This document shows, piece after piece, positions 45,168-57,100 of a stretch of 64,000 nucleotides of DNA. Position numbers and translations under genes: made by a program. Location: positions 31,795,642 to 31,859,641 of the forward strand of contig JABBOT010000002.1 of assembly GCA_016165875.1 (NCBI GenBank), given 5' to 3'. A model generated the notes under the pieces. That model did not search any database. It was not told the origin of the DNA and was given only the letters and a program-made list of their open reading frames with translations. Each line of letters begins with the position of its first letter. Position 1 is the stretch's first letter. The stretch is from Acanthopleura granulata. Its lineage: Eukaryota > Mollusca > Polyplacophora > Chitonida > Chitonidae.

Positions 45168-48100
45168 GTAAGAAATTTTGCCTTCAGTTCAACTGCTGGG
45201 TGAGAAACTAAGCGAGCAGCACGAAGGGTTTTTTTTTTTAGCGTGTAGCATCAGTGATGTAGAACTGCCAACAATGTTTACAACTCTCAGATAACTTTAA
45301 CTTCAGATTAGTGACAGAATTTAAAATGAAAGAACTGAATTAAATAGGTCACATATATATATATATACACACACACTGTAGTGAAATAATTGTGAGTACC
45401 TTTATACGTCAGGACACGGTGTCTGGCGCAAGCCTACATATGTAGCACAAATAGCTCAGCCATGCCTTATCCATCATGTACCCACAAGGGATTAATTAAA
45501 GGAGACTAACAGGGCAGTAATTTGTTTGTTCAGCATGATACATGTGTTTATGACATATGAGACTGAGAGCACAGTGTTGTGGCTGCCATGTGTACCATGA
45601 AGTTATCACCTCATTCTGGCTGTAAGTTAATGTGACAGCTGGCCTGCCCCCTTGCACTGTCCTGTGTATGGATGCATGTTGATAGTATACATTTTCTGGA
45701 TATGTTATACAAGGACACAGGAGCGTGTACAGAAGTGAAGAAAATTGTAAACCATTTATAGATGTGTTCATTTTGATGTGTGTATAATCCTGTAGCAATA
45801 CTTGTTCTGTTGCAGTTAACTCTCTTTGTGAATTTGTGACTTGTGCAGTATTATATTTTCTTATTTGTTTTATTATTTGAATGCTTTCTTTATTAATTTT
45901 TATTTCCTTGTAAAACTTTCTTTGAATTGTATTTAAGAACCACAACGTAAGGTGTTTGAACCCACATTTCACGTACGTTGGCCTGTACTGCAGGCCATAT
46001 AATAACCTGTATGTTAACCGATAGGTACAGACAGATAGAAATACACTGTGCCCAGGTTGCCAGCATAAACTCTCTGTCTGACATTACAACAGAAATTCAC
46101 AGAACAGAAGGATGAAGCCTGTCAAGTTTTATTAGTTTTTATTGTTCATTTTTTATATTCACATAATAGTTTATAATATTCTGTTCCATTTGATTGTATA
46201 TTCAGTTTTTTATCAAGCAACACTCTGAGTAGACCCAGTTTTTTGACTTCATTGTTTCCTTGTACAATTTATTATGACAAACGTTTCCTTTTAACCCAGT
46301 AGTGTTGCTCTGAAGATAAGATGGTGTCTTAGATAAGATGGTGTTTTGATTTTGTTGGTTTTTCTTTTTCTGTTTGCTGGCATTAGGCTGTAGTTTGCTG
46401 AGTATCGGTATGTTGACTGCAGTAGGTTATACAGATCCTATTGTCCACGGGGATCAATTTGTATTGATTGATACACTGCTCTCTTCAAAGCATCTTTGTT
46501 CAGAATATAATACACTTTGCTGCAAAACTCAAAAGCTAACAGCCTAGTCCAATAAATTGCTACTAATTTCATTAGAGCTGAAGTCACAGGGAATTATCAG
46601 GGAGATGAAAGACCTACAATGAAGCTGATGCTGGGAGGCTTGACCTTTGTGAAGTCAATCTGCCTTGCCCACTGAATCATGCTTTCCCCTGATTGATTGC
46701 TAGCTCTGTGATTTGTTCCAGCTGGTCCATGGCAGACAGGGCGTGGCGTCATGCCTTCTTTAACTGTCAGTCATTACGCTAGCTACGTTCTAATTAGTGT
46801 ATCAGATTTGTGTGGTTGTCACTCTGCCAGGCAATTGACAGAGAAGGTGTACAGTTAAATTTTAGTCTAAGAAGTCTATCTAGTGTATCATCAAATATAA
46901 CAAAATAAAAGAGGCTGATTATTGGAATGGAAAGAAGCAATGGAAATCCTAGAAATACATTTATTCCACACTCAGGCTGAAGTGGCTGAAACTGAGAAAA
47001 TTTTGTTTTTCTTGTTTTTTTTTTCAGTTTAGAAAATATATTATGTACACCAACTTCCAAGGCTGCGTGGATTCAATTTAGGGGCTGAAAAGTGAATTGT
47101 GTTGATGTAAATTTTCATGAAGGCTTCAGTTTATCAGATTACACTTAAGTAGTACTTAACAGATACAGGTACTTAATGAAACATCAAGGCTCAGTTATCA
47201 AAACACAGGTAGTATGCTGTGTAACGTAGATGACCATTGATAGTTCATTACACGTAGGTGTAGCTGGAAAGCCAATGTGTATCCTGGGTCATGTGGTGTA
47301 AGGGGAAATGCACAGGGTGACCGGATAACACCCCAGTATGGTGACTGCATGATGGGCACCATTCTGTTGTCATATCCTGTTAGGAAACTTCATATCTCTC
47401 TTGTTGAATTTATCTTCAGGTTAAATTTAACCTAATACTTTAGAGATTTCCGGAACTATGACCATGGATTGGAATTAACTACCTGTGGACAGGATTTGGT
47501 CAGGCACATGTTTAAATGAACGGTGTTATGTATAAAGGCTGTTTCTACACCAGTCCTGCACTATGTAAGAAGTGTATAGATACATTCAGAACGTAGTGAA
47601 TGCAGTCCCGACCAGTCACTAAACTCAACAAAGCCTCATAGTTATTTATAACCCCCTCACCTTGCCCAGAATTTTCTTGTTTCAAAAGTAGAAATAAAAT
47701 ATTTCAGTTGAACTTGTCACAGATCTGATGTGTCACAAAACATTCAAGGGTGCTGGCATCCTTGCTGGCCGTACGTGGGAAGGTCTGCCAGCAACCTGCA
47801 GATGGGTTTCCACAGGGCTCTGCCTGGTTTCCTCCTACCATAACGCTGGCCGCTATCGTATAAATGAAATACTCTTCAGTACGGCATAAAACACCAATGA
47901 AATAAATAAATAAATAAATGACATCCCCTTGACCCAAGGATGGGTCTTGACTTTGTACTAGTTATCATTCCTCTTTTTATGTCTGATCGACTGATATTTG
48001 TTTAATGCCTTGAATTAAAGAAAAGTGTATCATACTATGGGATCCATTGTTTTAGGAAAATTGTTTTGAATGTACTATATTGTGTCTGTAATTTAAATTC

Positions 48101-51100
48101 TGTGTCGTGAGTGATGTTATGTAACTATACTGTTTATATACTTAGTGTGACCGGGGATTTGAACGAGCGATCTGTGGATTTAGAGTTCATGCTTCTACCA
48201 CCAGACTAAAGGGAAATTCTGTTCAGCCCTTATATTTCAACCTGTTACATTCACCCCCTCGTTTTCCAAGTCATGCCCTCATGGCTTCCCAGGAAAGGAG
48301 AGTCGAATATAAACAGAATCCCTCAAAGCATCGCCATCTGCTATATAAGCCACCCCAGCCACCCTGCTCACAGCGCTAAGTGTGACCGGGGTAACCGGCT
48401 GGGGATTTGAACCAGCAATCTTTGGATTTAGAGTTCATGCTTCTACCACCAGACTAAAGGGAAATTCTGTTCAGCCCTTATATTTCAACCTGTTACATTC
48501 ACCCCCTCGTTTTCCAAGTCATGCCCTCATGGCTTCCCAGGAAAGGAGAGTCGAATATAAACAGAATCCCTCAAAGCATTGCCATCTGCTATATAAGCCA
48601 TCCCAGCCACCCTGCTCATAGCGCTAAGTGTGACCGGGGTAACCGGCTGGGGATTTGAACCAGCAATCTTTGGATTTAGAGTTCATGTTTCTACCACCAG
48701 GCTAACGGGAAACTCAGTTCAGCCCGGGAGTAGATAGCGCTTATATTTCAACCTGTTACATTTTGCTTAAAATATATGTTGGTTGATATGAATAGCCATA
48801 GGATTTTTTTATTATTTAGAGACTATGATTTATGTTACATAAAAATACATGACCATGTATACATTACAGTTTTAGACCAGCATGTTTTGTCTACGATGAT
48901 TATGAAAGCCACTCTTAACATTTCTATATTGAATGTATGCCATTTATCTAGGATGTTTGATGTTCTTGCTGTAAACTTTGATATTTTCCAAATTGCTTTG
49001 ATTTCAGCTACGTTATTAAAATCTGACAGTACCCCCTGGGGATGCAGCAGTGTGAAAACTGTGAATGCCAATGTTGTCTTCTAGACGATAGTCTAGCATG
49101 GATAAGATAAGAATGTCTGCCTCTCCACACTGCTTGGAACTAAGTTATGACTCTGGCTCATATGAAGGCAGTAATGTAGTTCTGCTCCAGGTGTAATTAG
49201 ATAGGGTAGTTGCCTGTGGGATTTAAGCAGATTATTAGCAGTCTGATCAGATTTGGAGGCTAACCATTCCTCAGCTTCCAGGACATTACACCAAGCTCAG
49301 GCAGCCTTGTGCGTGCAGGATGATTGTATCTGGGGACTGGGACTGTCCATAAGTTTGTCATTATTTGTACACTGCAACCTTACACTCTCTTAGCCTTGAG
49401 ATCAAAACCACCAGTCTTTAACTGAAATGGCTATCTCCATGGACTTGACCTTTCCATTTGTTTGATATTTTTGTACATTACACACACCAGTCGTTAATAA
49501 CTGTGGCAATTTTCATTGTCCACAAGTTTGTCACCAGCACTGCTTTTACAATGCACCTACTAGGCTTCAAGGTGAGTTTAAACCTACCAGTTGTTAATAA
49601 CTGTGGCAATTTTCATCGTCCACAAGTTTGTTACCAGCACTGCTTTTACAATGCACCTACTGGGCTTCAAGGTGAGTTTAAACCTACCAGTTGTTAATAA
49701 CTGTGGCAATTTTCATCGTGCACAAGTTTGTTACCAGCACTGCTTTTACAATACACCTACTGGGCTTCAAGGTGAGTTTAAACCTACCAGTTGTTAATAA
49801 CTGTGGCAATTTTCATCGTCCACAAGTTTGTTACCAGCACTGCTTTTACAATACACCTACTAGGCTTCAAGGTGAGTTTAAACCTACCAGTTGTTAATAA
49901 CTGTGGCAATTTTCATCGTCCACAAGTTTGTCACCAGCACTGCTTTTACAATGCACCTACTAGGCTTCAAGGTGAGTTTAAACCTACCAGTTGTTAATAA
50001 CTGTGGCAATTTTCATCGTGCACAAGTTTGTCACCAGTACTGCTTTTACAATGCACCTACTGGGCTTCAAGGTGAGTTTAAACCTACCAGTCATTAATAA
50101 CTGTGGCAATTTTCATTGTCCACAAGTTTGTTACCAGCACTGCTTTTACAATACACCTACTAGGCTTCAAGGTGAGTTTAAACCTACCAGTTGTTAATAA
50201 CTGTGGCAATTTTCATTGTTCTCAAATTTGTCACCAGCACTGCTTTTACAATGCACCTACTGGGCTTCAAGGTGAGTTTAAACCTACCAGTTGTTAATAA
50301 CTGTGGCAATTTTCATTGTCCACAAGTTTGTTACCAGCACTACTTTTACAATACACCTACTAGGCTTCAAGGTGAGTTTAAACCTACCAGTTGTTAATAA
50401 CTGTGGCAATTTTCATTGTCCACAAGTTTGTTACCAGCACTGCTTTTACAATGCACCTACTGGACTTCAAGGTGAGTTTAAACCTACCAGTTGTTAATAA
50501 CTGTGGCAATTTTCATTGTCCACAAGTTTGTCACCAGCACTGCTTTTACAATACACCTACTGGGCTTGAAGGTGAGTTTAAACCTACCAGTTGTTAATAA
50601 CTGTGGCAATTTTCATTTTTCTCAAGTTTGTCACCAGTACTGCTTTTACAATGCACCTACTGGGCTTCAAGGTGAGTTTAAACCTACCAGTTGTTAATAA
50701 CTGTGGCAATTTTCATCATCCACAAGTTTGTCACCAGCACTGCTTTTACAATGCACCTACTGGGCTTCAAGGTGAGTTTAAACCTACCAGTTGTTAATAA
50801 CGGTGGCAATTTTCATCGTGCACAAGTTTGTTACCAGCACTGCTTTTACAATACACCTACTGGGCTTCAAGGTGAGTTTAAACCTACCAGTCATTAATAA
50901 CTGTGGCAATTTTCATTGTCCACAAGTTTGTTACCAGCACTGCTTTTACAATACACCTACTGGGCTTCAAGGTGAGTTTAAACCTACCAGTCATTAATAA
51001 CTGTGGTAATTTTCATTGTCCACAAGTTTGTTACCAGTACTGCTTTTACAATACACCTGCTTGGCTTCAGGTGAGTTTAAACCTACCAGTTGTTAATAAC

Positions 51101-54100
51101 TGTGGCAATTTTCACTGTCAACAAGTTTGTTACCAGTACTGCTTTTACAGTACACCAGCATATCTTCAAGGTGAGTTTAAACCTACCAGTCGTTAATAAC
51201 TTTGGCAATTTTCATAGCCCATAAGTTTGTTATTGCTTGAACAGTACAACCAGGCACCTGATTGCTTTGAGATTAAATCGACCAATCCATGACTGTGGTG
51301 ATTTTTATTGCCCACAAGTTTGTTATTGCTTGTACAATACAACCAGGCACTTGCTCGGCTTTGAGAGTAAAGGTGGTGATTTTCATTGTCCTCAAATTTG
51401 TTATTGCTTGCACAATACAACTGGGCCCCCGCCTGGCTCTGGGATCAAATGTGGCGATTTTCGTTGTCCACAAATGATTTATGGCCTGCACAATACAACC
51501 GCGCACTTGCTCGGCTTTGAGATCAAATGTAACGATTTTCATTGTCCACAAGTCTGTTATTGCTTGTACAATACAACTTAGCACCTGATTTAACCAGAAA
51601 GGACCATTCTGTATTAGTCATGAGTGATGGTTGTGCATACATATTTTTATTGTCTACAAATTCCTCATTATTTATATAATACATTATACAACCTTGCACC
51701 AGGTTGAATTCCAAACCACCAGTTTGTTGTTTTGGCTCTGACGGTTATCTAAGCAGGGACTAAAAGTTGAAAATTGGTACTTGGAATATCTGTAAGTTCA
51801 TCATTATTTGTATAATATAACATTGCACCATGTTTGTCTTGAGATCAAAACCACCAATATTTTTTCATTAGTGATGCATGAATTATGCTTATATAGAGGA
51901 GAACCTTAATTGCCAAGTTTCTAATGTCTCTACAAATTACAACAGACACCAGCTTAGCTCTGAAAACATCGCCTCCAGTTTTCAGCAGGGACGATTGTTT
52001 GTGGAGACTCGCATTGGCCACGAGGTCGATGTTATTTTTATCATAAAACTGGCACCAACTTGAATTTAACGTCAAACCACCAATCTTAACAGGTTTGGTT
52101 ATCTATGGAAACTATCAAGTTTTGTTAGTGATTGTACAATACACACTGGCACCAGCTTAGTCATGAGATTAAAAGTATGCACCTTGCTGAAAACTGCTAT
52201 GGTTGTCTCTGAGGATTTGAATTGTCCACAGGTTAACATTGTAAAAATTCTAATGTATACATGTCAAAATACCTGTATATGTATGTATGTATGCCTTGGA
52301 TTATACGTCGTTCTTGACAATTTTTCAGTCATATGACAACGTCGGTTCCTCAGTAACCCAGAGTTTAGAATGTACATGTGTTATTTCTGCCCCTTAAAGT
52401 GGATGATTGATTGTGCAGTGTGTACATTTCTATGCAGGGTACAGACATGTCATTGTTACGGAAGTTACTATCTCTTTAATTTATTTATTCAAGATATTTG
52501 TACAACTTAAGAAGGAAAGTTATACTTGAGCTCCCAAATAATAGGACTATTCTATGGTCTATTCTAAGAAACACAGCGTTGCTTGTTGATTTACCTAGAT
52601 TAAGTGTAATTTTTTTTCCCCCTTCTCCAAACAGATGAGATTAGCTGTGAGGTTTAATTGTGGAAGGGACGGGCTAATTAGAGGGGATTCTGGATGCACT
52701 GGTCTGTCAGGAGGAAAATGTTATCCACAGGCTACATTTGCTAAATGATGTTTATGTAAATATACTGCAAATATTGGCTGGTTACGATAAGGTTAAGGTC
52801 GACTTGGGTTGGCTGTGTGTCTAGGATTGTCAAATTAGTAGAGCGCTGGGTCGCCCTGTAACCTAGGTAAGTTAAGCTAACTGCAGGCTACTCTGTCCCA
52901 CAGCCTCATGGCAGCAGATATGTTGTGCAACTTGGGTGAAGCTTTCATACCTCAAACACACTGACCCTTTAAGTAGAAGAATATGGTACAGGTCTCTGCG
53001 CTGTACCAGTGAAGGCTGGAGGCATATATGGCGTGCTTGTCCTGTTTGTTTCTGTTACTGGTGCTTTTCAGAGGCAAATAAATGTCATAAAATATTACCA
53101 TTTTGGTGCTGAAACTTATATCTTTAAAGAAGGATATCATCCTATCATCCAAAGAGTCCTCTTAAACACGTTTCCAATATCAACAGATCTCTCAGAATTA
53201 GACAAAATACTTAGTATTAGCAACTTAGTTATGTTTGACATTATTGGTCATTTACGCTATTTGGCATTTTACATGCAAGAAGATCCCGGTTCGGCTTTAG
53301 CGAGAATACTGAAGGTGGTATTCGATATTAGGTTGAATATGTCTATAAAGTCTTAAGTTGTTAGTCACGGAAAGGATGAGGGAGAAGAGGAAAGGGGGTG
53401 AAGTCTTTGTCTTTTCCGCATTATATTCAGGTATAAATTGATCAGAGGTAATTGTTCTCCAGACAGGCACATCCACATGTTCTACTGTCTTGTGGTCATT
53501 TTGTGTGAATCAATGTGTTACCATGGGAACAGCTTTAATCATTGTTTAGTGTTATTGATGGGAGAATCCAGTGGGCGCATTTCCCTCTTTATTGTTTCTA
53601 AATGTCACCCAGCCACATGACAGTTGTATGGCTTATGCTTTGGTTTCCCTTGGCATGAACAGAGTAATAAACCAGTACCGTACAGCCAGCATTCACAGTT
53701 CTTATTAGTGCCTACCTACCATTATTAGCTTTTTTTAGCTCTTCTAGATCAGTGTGCTTTTTTGTTGACCACAGTGGCTTTGTATTGAATTAAACAATGG
53801 TAAGCAAGATAAATTGATGGAAATCAGATTCTGAACTGTCAGTCATGTTCACTATAGTTTTTATTTGTTTTTGTCAAGTTAATAATATAAATATGCATAT
53901 ATGTGAATAAAATGTCATATTTTTCAGATGTACTTTGAAAAAAGAAATTGCTAGATCTGAAGCCTTTGTCCTGTTGCATTTTTTTTCCTTCATTGCCTTT
54001 TTTTCTTCTATACTGACCAACAGTTTGTTTATGTTTGACTTTGCTAAGCATTTGCAAATTGAAATGATCAAATTAAAGCATTCTAGGAAAGCCAGGACAA

Positions 54101-57100
54101 CATTAACTCTTTATGTTATTTCTGTAACCCATTAAAGTCATCTTTGTAGACATCTAAAAGCAGTGAATACAGTAACATTTACGATGAGACTGTGATTTTG
54201 TGGAAAAGTGGAATCCATCATACCTTTGTCACAGACACGAGGCAAATGAGTGACATGACCAATATTTGGATAGGGTTGATAGCCATGCAGTCTGTGCAGC
54301 AACAAAAAATGAATAGAAGTGGAAAATTATGTATTCCTTAAAAAATGAGATAAAAGATAAGATATAAATACAGATCTGAGAGTTATGGCTAAAATAGCTC
54401 CTTAAACTGTAATTATTATAATTCGTTGAACTCAGCATATGGGTACCCTAATTCTTCTAATATTTGGGACACCTGGTCTACCCCTTTTAGCCATTATACA
54501 TGTAACTGGAACAGGAATACAGTTTCTTTTCTCTTGTGTGGTTGATCCATTTAGTTAACAATATATCAATGTCTTCACTTTTCCAGAAGGCTGGGAGAGA
54601 AATGTAATTTTTTACTTTCATCAGTACTAATATTTGTGCCCAAATTAGAAGAATAAGTGTATTACATACATATACACCTTCATAGTCATTCTTAAGAGAG
54701 TATGGATTTAACCCCAGATCGACTTGTGAGTGTGACATACAGGCTATGGGAGTGTGACAGATGGAGTCCTTGCTCCTGCCTGCAGACAGGGAAGAAGGCT
54801 CCGTGGGCCTGAAGGAAAATGCTAATGGTATCCCAGGGGACTAATTCCAAATGTGTATTGCATATATGCATGTAATAAAGGGGGGCTCAGGAAGTGATAG
54901 TGCAAGGACAGAGCAGCTGCACCCCATACACTTAACTCTCCTCCCTCTCTCCATCCCCCAAATCCTCACCTCATCTTGACCTGTGTGCTGTGTTGAGTGG
55001 AGCTGTCTATATTCAAGTCTATAAACATCAGTTACATGTTGTCACATTCTGTAATAGGCCAGAATATCTTCCAAATTCGTCTTTACAATATGAAATGAAA
55101 TGAAGTACAGATAGTTAAACGGTCTGATCATAGGCAGTGAATTTGTCTCAACTGAGATATATAACATTGTAAGTCATAGACGCATACTGTAATAGCTCCT
55201 GTAATTCTCTTAAGATGGGTGTCACTGCATATATGTTAAGATCTTTTGATAGGGATTGTGTAAAATTTTTACATGACCAGTACACATAAGACATGATGTT
55301 TATCAAGAATCTTTCTTAAGGATAACTGATTCACAGCCTGACCTGATGTGCTAGAGAGACCAAACCTGTATAACGGTATATCATATGGTTTTCTTTTTAG
55401 GGGTATTGCATACATTTCTAGTCCACAAATTTGGTTTTTGAATGAATACATTCTGATAGGCAAATTTGTAAAGTTTTTAATATTCACATGTTATTTCTAT
55501 ATCTACATGTTTAGTAGCACACAGTACTGTGTGGCTGCTGTGCAGTACCCTCCTAGCCACACAGTACTGTGTGCAGTACCACCCTAGCCACACAGTACTG
55601 TGTGCAGTACCACCCTAGCCACACAGTACTGTGTGGCTGCTGTGCAGTACCCTCCTAGCCACACAGTACTGTGTGCAGTACCCTCCTAGCCACACAGTAC
55701 TGTGTGCAGTACCCTCCTAGCCACACAGTACTGTGTGGCTGCTGTGCAGTACCCTCCTAGCCACACAGTACTGTGTGCAGTACCCTCCTAGCCACACATT
55801 ACTGTGTGGCTGCTGTGCAGTACCCTCCTAGCCACACAGTACTGTGTGCAGTACCACCCTAGCCACACCTTACTGTGTGGCTGCTGTGCAGTACCCTCCT
55901 AGCCACACAGTACTGTGTGGCTGCTGTGCAGTACCCTCCTAGCCACACAGTACTGTGTGCAGTACCCTCCTAGCCACACAATACTGTGTGCAGTACCACC
56001 CTAGCCACACAGTACTGTGTGCAGTACCCTCCTAGCCACACAGTACTGTGTGCAGTACCACCCTAGCCACACAGTACTGTGTGGCTGCTGTGCAGTACCC
56101 TCCTAGTCACACAGTACCCTGAAGTCTAGCTGTGTTTTGTATCTTTGCACTACATGTTTTACACAATTTTATATTAAATATTTTAATATTTAAAATATTT
56201 TCTGTTCTAAATCTGACATGTATGTTTGGTGATTTTCAGTATCGTATTGGCTGTTACCAGTGAGTAGCTGTCAATGTTTTCTGACCAGTCCTTGAAATAT
56301 TTTTCCTGTTTTCAGTATGGTGTTGGCTGTTCCCTGTTTTCAATATTGGCTGGCTGTAAATGTTTTCTGGTCTAACCCTGACATATTTTTCCTGTTTTCA
56401 GTATACTATTGACTGTTACCTGTATGTAGCTGTCAATGTTTTCTGATTTACACCTGACATATTTTTCCTGTTTTCAGTATGGTGTTGGCTGTTTCCTGTT
56501 TTCAGTATTGGCAGCTACCTGTGTGTGGCTGTGAATGTTTTCTGATCTAACCCTGACATATTTGTCCTGTTTTCAGTATCATATTGACTGTTACCTGTAT
56601 GTAACTGTCAATGTTTTCTGATTTACCCCTGACATATTTTTCGTGTTTTCAGTATCGTATTGGTCAGCTGTACATGATAGCTAAGCACAGCCATGAGCAG
56701 AGTCAGAGAGGCGAGGGGGTGGAGGTGATCAAGAATGAGCCCTGTCAGCACCCAGACTACGGCCAGGGACAGTACACAGAGAAACGCATTTACCTGTCCA
56801 GGTGAAAATTAAAGCTGTAGCCAGTTAGTTCCAGTTATATTGCTGTTGGTTAGTGGTAGTGCCATTTGTTACCGATGCTGCTCTAAGGTGTCATAGCAGA
56901 TAGTTACAGATACTGCTGTTAGTTTTGTGTAGTGCCAATAGGTACTGGCTTTGGTGATGGTTAGAAGTAAATGTAGTGCTGTTTGTTACTGGTTCCCTTG
57001 TACGGTTGATGTAGTGCCATTTATCATTGGCATTGCTGTTGGTTAAAAAAGTGTCATTTCTTAAGTACTGGTGTTAGGTGGGCATAATGCTATTTGTTGC

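Larger units (their letters stand above)
45168..56652 (+). other. PITPNC1 intron 1 (11.5 kb)
   Basis: No further coding exon of PITPNC1 is seen. Contents: AT/AC microsatellite near 45353, SINE at 47745, tandem tRNA-SINE-like copies at 48145-48770, a 3-kb 100-bp repeat field at 49330-52250, a palindromic array at 55519-56109 and the acceptor array at 56225-56660. Between about 52250 and 55500 nothing was recognised; the open frames there (for example 53009-53356) have no visible similarity. Confidence 0.7.

Noticed and set aside
48145..48770. Functional tRNA genes on the minus strand
   Set aside because: Box A and B motifs are present but paired stems are poor and the copies are embedded in a longer repeat unit; more like SINE heads.
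49458..51196. Series of overlapping 68-residue frames
   Set aside because: Product of a 100-bp repeat read in rotating frames; each contains two units and a stop.
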